Below are positions 15,872 through 23,107 of a stretch of DNA of 42,397 bases, in pieces. Within the stretch, counting starts at the first letter, position 1. Each line of letters begins with the position of its first letter. The stretch lies in the NCBI RefSeq assembly GCF_013299175.1, contig NZ_JAAFKF010000024.1, positions 1 to 42,397 of the forward strand, written 5' to 3'. Source of the DNA: Sphaerotilus sp. (GTDB lineage Bacteria; Pseudomonadota; Gammaproteobacteria; Burkholderiales; Burkholderiaceae_C). Under the pieces are notes generated by a model that saw nothing but the letters and a program-made list of their open reading frames with translations, was not told where the DNA came from and ran no database searches. The translations under genes were made by a program, and so were the position numbers.

Positions 15872-16492
15872 TTACATCCGCTGCACCAGCGTGCGCGGCA
15901 AGGTGTTGACGCTGCCCACGCTGCCATCGGGCAACAGCGTGAAGCGCACCAGCGTCGCCTCGTCGCCCTTGCGCGCGATCGTGGCCTGTCCGTAATAGGC
16001 GATCTCAGCCCGCGGATTCACCTTCAGCACCGACACCGTGACGTTCACCGGCTGCCCGTCCTTGGTGTCGTAGTAGTGCGCGTTCACCGTGTACTCGCCG
16101 GGGGCGATGCCGCGCAGCGTCACGACTTCCTGGTTGATCGGGTTGATGATCTTCTGGCCGTTGACGACGATGGTGTCGTTCGACAGGCCCCGGTCGTCGC
16201 GGTCGAGGTGCATCATCCCGGCCTCGCGGGCGCGGAACCAGACGAGGTTGCCGCCGGGGTCTTGCACCCAGGTGTCGATGTCGTTGGGGTTCATGTCCGG
16301 CCACGACACGGTGATGATGTACTCGGCCTTGGCGGGGATGTCGCCGGTCTTGAGCGCCTTCGGGTTCATCGCCAGCAGCGCGATGATGAAACAGAAGACA
16401 AACGCGATCAGCATGTTGAACAGCATGTCGTAGAACGGATCGACCTCGGCCTCCCGTCCCCCCGACCGCCCCCGACCGCTGCGCGTGGCCAT
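15872..16492 (-). CDS. ExbD-like protein with C-terminal beta domain
   Basis: 206 residues. A short basic N-terminus is followed by one transmembrane helix (about 18-42) beginning with VDPFYDMLFNMLIAFVF, resembling the single helix of ExbD/TolR/MotB, in which an acidic residue carries protons. Instead of the usual ExbD periplasmic domain, residues about 60-165 look like a beta-sandwich of the YfaP/DUF2135 kind (DIDTWVQDPGGNLVWF, APGEYTVNAHYYDT, PVNVTVSVLKVNP). It lies 3 bases after the ExbB-like gene. Likely the rotor or peptidoglycan-facing part of a proton-driven complex; the fusion is by-eye inference. Confidence 0.72.
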   Translation of the reverse strand: MATRSGRGRSGGREAEVDPFYDMLFNMLIAFVFCFIIALLAMNPKALKTGDIPAKAEYIITVSWPDMNPNDIDTWVQDPGGNLVWFRAREAGMMHLDRDDRGLSNDTIVVNGQKIINPINQEVVTLRGIAPGEYTVNAHYYDTKDGQPVNVTVSVLKVNPRAEIAYYGQATIARKGDEATLVRFTLLPDGSVGSVNTLPRTLVQRM

Positions 16493-16495
16493 GCG

Positions 16496-17197
16496 TCAGT
16501 CCCTGCGGCCGGCGTCGCGGCCGATGGTCAGGCCGGCCCGCTGGCAGTCGCTGACCAGCGCGTCGGCGTAGCGGTCCAGCCGCGTCAGTTGCAGCCCCAG
16601 CACGATGTTGCCCACCAAACCCACCATCGTCGTCAGCAGCGCCACGCCCAGCCCCGAGGTCAGGCTGCGCAGCAAGTCCTGCGACTGCGCGGCGTCGAAG
16701 CTCTGCATCTGGCCGATCTGGATCGCCAGGATCGAGAAGCCGATCACCTTGCCCAGCAGCCCGAGCTTGAGCTGGATGCCGTTGACCCACCACGCGGTGT
16801 GGTGCGGGCCTTGCGCCTGGTCCATCAGCAGGTCGAGCGGTGCGCCCGCATCACGCGGCGCGGCGGCCAGCGCGGACCAGTAGTCGGCCGCCCAGCCCTC
16901 GACGCCCACCAGACCTTCGTGGCGCGTGGACATGGCCTGCACCATCAGCCGCCGCTGGCGCTCCAGCTCCCGCGAGCGACCGCCGCACCACAGCGTCGAG
17001 ACGACGAACACCGCGATGATCACCAGCGTCAGGCCGGTCGGGTCGGAACTCAGCAGCAGGTGCCAGACCCCGCGCGTGCCGAGCAACCACGTCGCGAAGA
17101 CCAGCAGACCGCCGAGCGTGAGCCATTCGAGCAGCAGCGGCTCGTTGACCTCGCCCTGCCCGCCCGCGCTGCGCCACAGCCGCGTCAATGCCTTCAT
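16496..17197 (-). CDS. MotA/TolQ/ExbB-like proton channel protein
   Basis: 233 residues with three hydrophobic helices: about residues 24-42, 53-70, and a long region from about 140 to 200 (KLGLLGKVIGFSILAIQIG ... GLGVALLTTMVGLVGNIVLG). The last block resembles the conserved TolQ/ExbB/MotA helix pair with small residues and a Thr-rich motif. It would form the proton channel with the ExbD-like protein encoded directly downstream. Its ATG overlaps the stop of the ABC permease by 4 bases (ATGA), so it is translated from the same message as the PQQ-associated ABC genes. The distant match makes ExbB, TolQ and MotA hard to separate. Confidence 0.75.
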   Translation of the reverse strand: MKALTRLWRSAGGQGEVNEPLLLEWLTLGGLLVFATWLLGTRGVWHLLLSSDPTGLTLVIIAVFVVSTLWCGGRSRELERQRRLMVQAMSTRHEGLVGVEGWAADYWSALAAAPRDAGAPLDLLMDQAQGPHHTAWWVNGIQLKLGLLGKVIGFSILAIQIGQMQSFDAAQSQDLLRSLTSGLGVALLTTMVGLVGNIVLGLQLTRLDRYADALVSDCQRAGLTIGRDAGRRD

Positions 17198-18030
17198 GCC
17201 GGACCTCCACCGCCACCGCCGCCCCGTTTGGTCAAGGCGCCAAACCCCCGCTGCGGGTCATAGCCCCAGCTCGCCAGCGCGAAACACAGCGCCAGCGTCC
17301 CCAGCACGATCCACGGCGACATCCCCGCGTCCTTGCCGTACATCGCGAAACGCATCCACTCGACCGCGTGCGTGAACGGGTTGAAGCGGGCGATCTGGTA
17401 GACCCAGCCGGCGCCGGACTCCTCCAGCTTCCACAGCGGGTACAGCGCCGTGGACATGAAGTACATCGGGAAGATCACGAAGTTCATCGTGCCGGCGAAG
17501 TTTTCGAGCTGCTTGATGTGGACGCTCAGCAGCAGCCCCAGCGCCCCCAGCATCAGCGACGCGCACACCGCCGCGAACAGCAGGTGCGGCGTCTGCGGCC
17601 CGATCAGCGGCAGCTCGGTGCCGATCGCCCAGGCGATCACGACGAAGGCCAGCGCCTGCGCCAGCGACAGCACGGCGGTGGCGGTGAGCTTCGAGAACAA
17701 GATCCACGGGCGCGGCAGCGGCGCCGTCAGCAGCAGGCGCATCAAGCCCATCTCGCGGTCGTAGACCATCGCCAAGCTGGACTGCATGCCGTTGAACAGC
17801 AGCACCATGCCGATCAGGCCGGGCGCGATGTACACGTCATACGGGATGTAGGTGTCATACGGCTCGGCGATCGCCAGCCCGAACACGTTGCGGAACCCGG
17901 CCGCGAACACCGCCAGCCACAGCAGCGGCCGCACCAGCGCCGACACCAGCCGCCCGGTCTGGCGCGAGAACTTGGCGATCTCGCGCCAGACGATGGCGCG
18001 CATCGCTTGCAGGGCGTGGCCGAGGTTCAT
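17194..18030 (-). CDS. ABC-2 type permease of the PQQ-dependent alcohol oxidation system
   Basis: 278 residues, six hydrophobic segments, with the ABC-2 signature around DREMGLMRLLLTAPLPR and the conserved C-terminal NPFTHAVEWMRFAMYG. The context (binding protein, beta-propeller, ATPase) matches the PedC-type alcohol ABC transporter permease known from quinoprotein ethanol-oxidation loci of Pseudomonas. It probably works as an exporter with the ATPase at 20191-20940; the cargo is unknown. The start overlaps the binding-protein stop by 4 bases. The tail ends in a Gly run. Confidence 0.88.
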   Translation of the reverse strand: MNLGHALQAMRAIVWREIAKFSRQTGRLVSALVRPLLWLAVFAAGFRNVFGLAIAEPYDTYIPYDVYIAPGLIGMVLLFNGMQSSLAMVYDREMGLMRLLLTAPLPRPWILFSKLTATAVLSLAQALAFVVIAWAIGTELPLIGPQTPHLLFAAVCASLMLGALGLLLSVHIKQLENFAGTMNFVIFPMYFMSTALYPLWKLEESGAGWVYQIARFNPFTHAVEWMRFAMYGKDAGMSPWIVLGTLALCFALASWGYDPQRGFGALTKRGGGGGGGPA

Positions 18031-19196
18031 GGACGGGCCGCCTTGCAGAGTTTTTCAGGGGCATCGCTGCCGAGGGTGTCGAGGTTGTTCTTGGGATGCA
18101 GCACGCCTTCGACCGGCGCCATCGCCACGACGCCCTGCCCGTCCGTCAACAGCATCGGCTGGCGCAACTGGCCGTCCCACGCCCGGAAGCCCATCGGCGT
18201 GCCCTTGGAGCCGTCGAAGTCGAGTTCGGTCAGCGCCTTGGCGAACGCCGAGGCCGGGCCTTTGGGGACTTCGGTGGCCGCGGTGACGAGGGCCTTGCCC
18301 GCCATCCACGCGGCCCAGTCGTGCGCGGTCATCGGGCGGCCGGTCGCCTTGGTGAAACGCCGCGAGACCTGCGGTGCGCCGAAGCGTTCGAACTGCGCTG
18401 ACCACGCCAGCGCCGTCAATCCCGCATCGCCGACCACCGGGCGCGGCAGGCTGGTCCGGTACGGCAGCGTGCGGGCGAACTCGCCGTCGCTGTCCACCAC
18501 CCACACCACGTCGTAAGCCGCATTGCCCGCCGTGCCCGTCAGCAGCTTCAGGTTCGCCAGATCGCGCTCGCGCGGATCGGCCGAGAGCTTGAACGGCTTG
18601 GCGGCGACGAGCTTCAGGCCGTAACGCTTGATCGACGCCTGGGCGGTCGCGCTGCGCTGCGCGTCGAGCGGCGTCGGGCCGGTCAGCAGCAGCACTTGCC
18701 CCCAGCGCGTCGCCGCCAAGGTCTGCGCCAAGGCGTCGGTGCGCATCCGCTCGCTGGGCAGCAGGTGCAGCAGGCGCGGGCGGCAATCCTGTTCCCGCAG
18801 CCGGTCGCTGGCATCGCCGAGGTTGAGCACCGGCAGCTTGATGGCATCCGCCGCCGCCAGCATCCAGTCGCCGGGCAAGTCGGACAGCACCACCGCCGCC
18901 CCGCCTTTCTCTGCCTTCAGCGCCGCGTCCTTCGCCGCCGCCGCGTTCGCCACCGGCACCGTCTCCAGCGTCAACGCCGCGCCGGCCGCTTCCAGCTCGA
19001 ACTTCGCCTCCTTCAGCGCGACCTGCAGGCCATCCGCCGCCGGGCCACCCGGATGGCCGAGGTAGGCGCGTTCGGTGCGGCTGCGCTCCAGGCGGGGGTC
19101 GTCGGCGGGGACGAGCAGGGTCAGCTTGAATGTCGCCGCCTGCGCCACGCCGACAGCAACACCGGCCAGCAGCACGGCGAAGACCGAGCGTTGCAT
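18027..19196 (-). CDS. ABC transporter substrate-binding protein, PQQ-dependent alcohol dehydrogenase system
   Basis: 389 residues with a Sec signal peptide (MQRSVFAVLLAGVAVGVAQA). The mature protein has the periplasmic-binding-protein type I fold pattern (LEITLL-like first strand, LSDLPGDWMLAAADA, LLLTGPTPLDAQ). It belongs to the family of binding proteins that always accompany quinoprotein alcohol oxidation ABC genes. ATG 19196 is favoured because GAGG lies 6 bases upstream; ATG 19208 overlaps the beta-propeller stop (ATGA) and is the alternative. A true solute ligand has not been defined for this family to my knowledge. Confidence 0.87.
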   Translation of the reverse strand: MQRSVFAVLLAGVAVGVAQAATFKLTLLVPADDPRLERSRTERAYLGHPGGPAADGLQVALKEAKFELEAAGAALTLETVPVANAAAAKDAALKAEKGGAAVVLSDLPGDWMLAAADAIKLPVLNLGDASDRLREQDCRPRLLHLLPSERMRTDALAQTLAATRWGQVLLLTGPTPLDAQRSATAQASIKRYGLKLVAAKPFKLSADPRERDLANLKLLTGTAGNAAYDVVWVVDSDGEFARTLPYRTSLPRPVVGDAGLTALAWSAQFERFGAPQVSRRFTKATGRPMTAHDWAAWMAGKALVTAATEVPKGPASAFAKALTELDFDGSKGTPMGFRAWDGQLRQPMLLTDGQGVVAMAPVEGVLHPKNNLDTLGSDAPEKLCKAARP

Positions 19197-19204
19197 GCCA
19201 GACC

Positions 19205-20194
19205 TCATTCCACGATCACCGCGCCATACGGCACGCGGCCCACCGGCAGGCTCTTGATCGGCTTGGCGCTCGCCACGTCGATCAGCGTCACGTCGTCCGA
19301 CAGCCCGTTGACCGCGAGCAACTGCGTTTCCGCCTTGTTCAGCGTCACGTTCCAGGCGCGCTTGCCGACCAGCGCCAGCGCGGTCGTCTTGCGGCTGGCG
19401 ACATCGACGAACGCGACGTGGTTGGCGCGGCCCAGCGCCACGAACGCCTGCTTGCCGTCCTTGGTCATGGTGATGCCGACGGGGGTGATGTCGGTCGAAC
19501 GGGCGCCCTTGACCTCGAACTTCACCGTGTCCACCACCGACCAGTCCTTGGTCGAGATGACGCTGACACTGGCCGACATCTCGTTCGTCACCCAGAGCTG
19601 GCTGCCGTCCGGCGTGAGGGCGAGGCGGCGCGGGCGCTTGCCGACCTTGACGTTCTTGAGCACCTTGCCGGTGGCGGTGTCGATGACGTGGACCATGTTC
19701 GCCACTTCGGAGGTGACCCAGACCAGCTTGCCGTCCGGCGAGACCTTGACGCCCTCGGGTTCCTTGCCGACCTCGACGGTGCGGGTGAACTTGCCGCTGG
19801 CGATGTCGAAGAAGCCCAACGCGGCGTCGTCCTCCTGCGAGATGTAGAGCGTCTTGCCGTCCGGCGACAGGTCGAACGCCTCGGGGTCTTCGCCGATGGC
19901 CAGCCGGCCGACCGACTTGCGCGTGGCCAGGTCGATCACGTCAGCGGCGTTCGATTCGCCACACGCGACCATCAGCTTCTTGCCGTCGGGTGTCACCTGG
20001 AGGTGGCGCGGGCGCTTGCAGGTCGGCACGGTGCCTGTCACCGCCTGCGTCTTCAGGTCGATCACGGTCAGCGTGTGGTCCTTTTCGCTGGACACGTAGG
20101 CGGTCTGGGCTTGCACCTGCGCCAGCGGCGACAACAGCGCAGCGGCCACGGCCAGCGTGGTCAGGCAGGGAAGCAGGCGGGGAACGGTCTTCAT
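19205..20194 (-). CDS. PQQ-dependent catabolism-associated YVTN beta-propeller protein
   Basis: 329 residues with a signal peptide cleaved around AQVQAQ. The rest consists of repeated propeller blades with the YVTN-type pattern (AYVSSEKDHTLTVIDL, LYISQEDDAALGFFDI, VWVTSEVANMVHVIDT, LWVTNEMSASVSVIST), about seven in all. Periplasmic. The family is found next to quinoprotein alcohol dehydrogenases; its job is unclear, possibly scaffold or sensor. GAGGA lies 7 bases before the ATG, and both ends overlap the neighbours by 4 bases. Confidence 0.92.
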   Translation of the reverse strand: MKTVPRLLPCLTTLAVAAALLSPLAQVQAQTAYVSSEKDHTLTVIDLKTQAVTGTVPTCKRPRHLQVTPDGKKLMVACGESNAADVIDLATRKSVGRLAIGEDPEAFDLSPDGKTLYISQEDDAALGFFDIASGKFTRTVEVGKEPEGVKVSPDGKLVWVTSEVANMVHVIDTATGKVLKNVKVGKRPRRLALTPDGSQLWVTNEMSASVSVISTKDWSVVDTVKFEVKGARSTDITPVGITMTKDGKQAFVALGRANHVAFVDVASRKTTALALVGKRAWNVTLNKAETQLLAVNGLSDDVTLIDVASAKPIKSLPVGRVPYGAVIVE

Positions 20195-20940
20195 GCAGTT
20201 TTCCTCGGAGCGGTGGAAGGGGGCGGTGTGTCGGTGGCACGGATGAACGCCGCTTCGAGCCGGTCGCCACCGAGCGCGGCGGTCACGTCGGCGGGCGTGC
20301 CATCGGCCAGCAGCTTGCCGCGGTGCAGGACCACCACGCGGTCAGCGGCTTCGGCTTCCTCGACGAGGTGCGTCGCCCACAGCACCGTCGTCCCCCGTGC
20401 GGCCACGTCAGCCCGGATCGCCGCGAGCAGGTCGTGGCGCGATTTCGGATCAAGCCCGACGGTCGGCTCGTCCATCAGCACCACCTTCGGCCGGTGCAGC
20501 AGCGCCCGCACCAGCTCCACCTTGCGCCGGTTGCCGCCCGACAGCTCGCGCACCGGGCGGGCCAGATCCCCCGCCAGCCCGAGTGCGCGGCAGCCTTCGA
20601 CCAGCCGCTCGGCGGCGACGGCGCGTGGCAGGCCGTGCAGGTCGGCGTGGAAACGCAGGTTGCGCTCCACCGACAGGTCGAGGTCGAGCGACATCTGCTG
20701 GAACACCACGCCGATGTCGCGCAGCGCCCGCACCGCCGAATGCCGCAGCGACTGGCCCGCGACCACCACCTCGCCCTCGTCGGCGACGAACAGGCCGGTG
20801 AGCACCTGGAACAGCGTGGACTTGCCGGCGCCATTCGGGCCGAGCAGCGCAACGAACTGCCCCGCCGGCAGCGCCAGCGTCAGGCCGGCCAGCGCCGTGC
20901 GGTCGCCGTAACGCTTGGTCAGACCTTGGAGGCGCAGCAT
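20191..20940 (-). CDS. ABC transporter ATP-binding protein, PQQ-dependent alcohol system
   Basis: 249 residues from ATG 20940 (MLRLQGLTKRYG); the longer frame upstream lacks domain content. Walker A LLGPNGAGKSTLF, signature LSGGNRRKVEL, Walker B VVLMDEPTVGLD and the H-loop LWATHLVEEAE are all intact, so it should be an active ATPase. It drives the ABC-2 permease encoded two genes further on. First gene of the nine-gene operon; its own ribosome binding site is weak (CTCCCTC upstream), and the 164 bases before it hold three 11-bp direct repeats. Confidence 0.92.
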   Translation of the reverse strand: MLRLQGLTKRYGDRTALAGLTLALPAGQFVALLGPNGAGKSTLFQVLTGLFVADEGEVVVAGQSLRHSAVRALRDIGVVFQQMSLDLDLSVERNLRFHADLHGLPRAVAAERLVEGCRALGLAGDLARPVRELSGGNRRKVELVRALLHRPKVVLMDEPTVGLDPKSRHDLLAAIRADVAARGTTVLWATHLVEEAEAADRVVVLHRGKLLADGTPADVTAALGGDRLEAAFIRATDTPPPSTAPRKTA

Positions 20941-21076
20941 GGCAGAGGGAGAAACACAGTGAAAAAGGCAGTGGAAAACATCACGACCACGGTTGTACAG
21001 GGGCCAGGTCCAGGCGTCGCGCCCGGACTTACACCAAGACACGCCGCCGGACTGCTCCATTCAGGAGTCGATCCAC

Positions 21077-21109
21077 GGCCGTTCAGAGGCCGTTCAGAGA
21101 CCGCTCAAA
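21077..21109. repeat. three tandem 11-bp repeats
   Basis: GGCCGTTCAGA twice in perfect copy, then GACCGCTCAAA. The 11-bp period is close to one DNA turn, as in arrays of regulator sites. They lie between the pqqB-like gene (the last unit covers its stop codon) and the ABC operon, about 140 bases upstream of the operon's first ATG. Function unknown. Confidence 0.6.
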
Positions 21110-21950
21110 GGTTGATTTCCATCCGATCGGCAGCCAGCTCGACACCGTGCCGCGCCAGATCACCCGCTGGCCGACCCGCACCAGCATCCCACTCGGGCAT
21201 GGCCATCAACACCTTGCGGCGCGCGCCCACGCGGTCGAGCTGCGCCAACATGCCGATGGCCGCAGCGCCCGGATCGGTCCCCGCAGGCCAGCCATCGACG
21301 CGGTCATCGCCCAGCAACAGGCAGTCGGCCTGCTGCATCCACGCCACCGCCTCGAAGCCGGCCGCCGCCAGACTGCGGGCGCAGAAAAACCGCTGCCCCG
21401 TCACCAGATCGCGCACCGCCAGCGCGATGGTCTCGCCCACCTCGGCCGATGCGGGCTGCGCAGCGTGGCGCGGCAGCGGGCCGTCGGTGGCCACCGCGGT
21501 GAACTCCAGCGTGGGCTGGCCCTCGATGTGGAACACCGCCTCGCGCGACTCGCCCGCCACCGGGATCACGTGCCATTGCACCCCGCAGTAATGCTCCAGC
21601 AACGGCAGCACGGGCAAGGCGTGCGTCAGCTCCTCGAAGACCGCCGGCGTCGCATACAGATGGATGGGCGCCCCGTCGCGCAGGCTGAGCAGGCCGGTGA
21701 CGTGGTCCACCTGCGCGTCCGTCAGCACGACCGTCCGCACCGCCGCATCCGGCAGTCCCGGATGCCGCAGCAACCGGGCGTCGGTGGACAACTGCATGGC
21801 CACCGACGGTGACACGTTCACCAGCACCCAGCGCAGGCCATCGCCCGACAGGGCCACCGCCCCCGGCGCGCGGGTCGAGTGCGGTCCGGCACGGGCACAC
21901 TGCGTCAGCGGCACGGACTCTTCACCGCCCTTGAGTACAACCAATTTCAT
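21105..21950 (-). CDS. PqqB-like metallo-beta-lactamase-fold protein
   Basis: 281 residues; ATG 21950 preceded by AGAGGGGGG. Alignment by eye to PqqB is clear: WVLVNVSPSVAMQL, then AVRTVVLTDAQVDHVTGLLSL (about residues 70-90, matching the PqqB IDHTTGLL block), LLEHYCGVQWHVIPV, and a C-terminal ADCLLLGDDRVDGW. PqqB is an accessory protein for PQQ synthesis or export. The usual N-terminal CxCxxC zinc site is missing: the start goes straight from MKLVVLKGG to a single Cys at residue 18, and the protein is about 20 residues shorter than typical. It may be a specialised paralogue of the true PqqB. A sigma-54-like promoter lies upstream. Confidence 0.75.
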   Translation of the reverse strand: MKLVVLKGGEESVPLTQCARAGPHSTRAPGAVALSGDGLRWVLVNVSPSVAMQLSTDARLLRHPGLPDAAVRTVVLTDAQVDHVTGLLSLRDGAPIHLYATPAVFEELTHALPVLPLLEHYCGVQWHVIPVAGESREAVFHIEGQPTLEFTAVATDGPLPRHAAQPASAEVGETIALAVRDLVTGQRFFCARSLAAAGFEAVAWMQQADCLLLGDDRVDGWPAGTDPGAAAIGMLAQLDRVGARRKVLMAMPEWDAGAGRPAGDLARHGVELAADRMEINL

Positions 21951-22003
21951 GAAGCCCCCCCTCTGTGAACACACGGCTGCATACATTTGCTTTGTCCGGT
22001 TTT

Positions 22004-22019
22004 TGCAAGAGCCATGCCG
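22004..22019 (-). promoter_or_regulatory. candidate sigma-54 promoter of the pqqB-like gene
   Basis: On the minus strand CGGCATGGCTCTTGCA matches the -24/-12 consensus TGGCACG-N4-TTGCA except at two positions, with the required 10 bases between GG and GC. The start of transcription would fall near 21993, about 40 bases before the ATG. A sigma-54 activator gene lies about 1 kb away. Confidence 0.55.
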
Positions 22020-22111
22020 AAGGCTCCGCAAGGCCACCACGGCGATGCACTGCTCCAACGGGAGACAGTGCGACACCACATTGCTTCATAACTGACACAG
22101 GGGCAACCCGC

Positions 22112-23098
22112 ATGCTTCGGAACTGGACAAGCGATTGGCCAAGAACGCGACACACCATGCGCGCGGTGTGCGCGGCGTGGTCCGGACTGGCACTGCTGGC
22201 GACGGGGGCGGCGGTGGCCGCCTGCCCAGGTCCGGCCATGGAGGTGGTGCCACTCGCGCCCGGCGTCTGGCTGGTGCCCGGCGCCCAGGGCGACACCTCG
22301 CCCGCCAACCGGGGCGCCATCTCCAACCTGCTGGCCGTGCGTGACGGGCCGCGGCTGTGGCTGGTCGGGAGCGGGCCGTCCGTCGCCTATGCGCGGTCGC
22401 TGGATTGCCGGCTGCGGCACACCACTGGCCAGCGCGTCACCGACGTGGTCGCGCCGTGGCCGCGGCCGGAGCTGGTGCTGGGACAGGCCGGACTGCCGCA
22501 CGCCCGGCGCTGGGCGCACGAGGAGGTGGCCGACGCCATGCAGGCACGCTGCCCGCGCTGCGCCGACCGCCTGCGCCTGCGGCTGGACACGGCCGCCGCA
22601 GACCTCGGTGCCGCGCCGATCGCCCTGCCCACCCACCGCCTGCACGGTGACCACGGCACATTGGGTCCGCTGCGCTGGCAGCGCCTGTCCCGCTCGGGCG
22701 AGACGGCGGTGACGCGCTGGTCGCTGCCACGGGCGGGGCTGCATACCGCCCACGGCCTGCTGTGGGCCGAGGGCGCGCCGGACCTGCGGGACGCGGAGTC
22801 GGCGCATCTGGAGCGCGCGTGGCAACAGCTCGCGGTGTCGGTCGGCACGGGAGAACGCTGGGTGCCGGAGCAAGGCGGTCTGCTGCCAGCCGACGCGCCG
22901 ACCAAGCACCTGCGCTACCTGCACGCGCTGCGGACCGCGATCGACGCTGCGCAGTCCCAGGGCACGCCGGAATCCGACCCCGCGCCCGCCCTGCCCGGCG
23001 TGTCGGCCGTGGTCAACCAGAGTGCGCGCCACCCGCTCAACTGGCAGCACGCGTGGCGGGAAGCCGAAGCGCGCTGGATGGCACCGAACCCGCCCTGA
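22112..23098 (+). CDS. degenerate metallo-hydrolase of the quinoprotein relay type
   Basis: 328 residues from ATG 22112 (AGGGG 8 bases upstream); ATG 22157 is an alternative. The signal peptide ends around VAACPG, a possible lipobox. The framework resembles the SoxH-like quinoprotein-associated zinc metallohydrolases: NLLAVRDGPRLWLVGSGPS, later RWVPEQGG followed by YLHALRTAIDAAQSQG. The HxHxDH loop is replaced by APWPRPEL (about residues 114-121), and the later GHG loop by PEQG, so the metal site looks lost. It is divergent from the pqqB-like gene and convergent with the activator gene. Probably an envelope protein that keeps the fold but not the hydrolase chemistry. Confidence 0.6.
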   Translation: MLRNWTSDWPRTRHTMRAVCAAWSGLALLATGAAVAACPGPAMEVVPLAPGVWLVPGAQGDTSPANRGAISNLLAVRDGPRLWLVGSGPSVAYARSLDCRLRHTTGQRVTDVVAPWPRPELVLGQAGLPHARRWAHEEVADAMQARCPRCADRLRLRLDTAAADLGAAPIALPTHRLHGDHGTLGPLRWQRLSRSGETAVTRWSLPRAGLHTAHGLLWAEGAPDLRDAESAHLERAWQQLAVSVGTGERWVPEQGGLLPADAPTKHLRYLHALRTAIDAAQSQGTPESDPAPALPGVSAVVNQSARHPLNWQHAWREAEARWMAPNPP

Positions 23099-23107
23099 GC
23101 GGCTCAG
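23095..23107. terminator. palindrome spanning two convergent stop codons
   Basis: CTGAGC-G-GCTCAG is a perfect 6-bp stem that contains the TGA of the metallohydrolase-like gene on the plus strand and the TGA of the activator gene on the minus strand. Only five bases separate the two genes. No T-tract, so termination is only possible. Confidence 0.4.
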
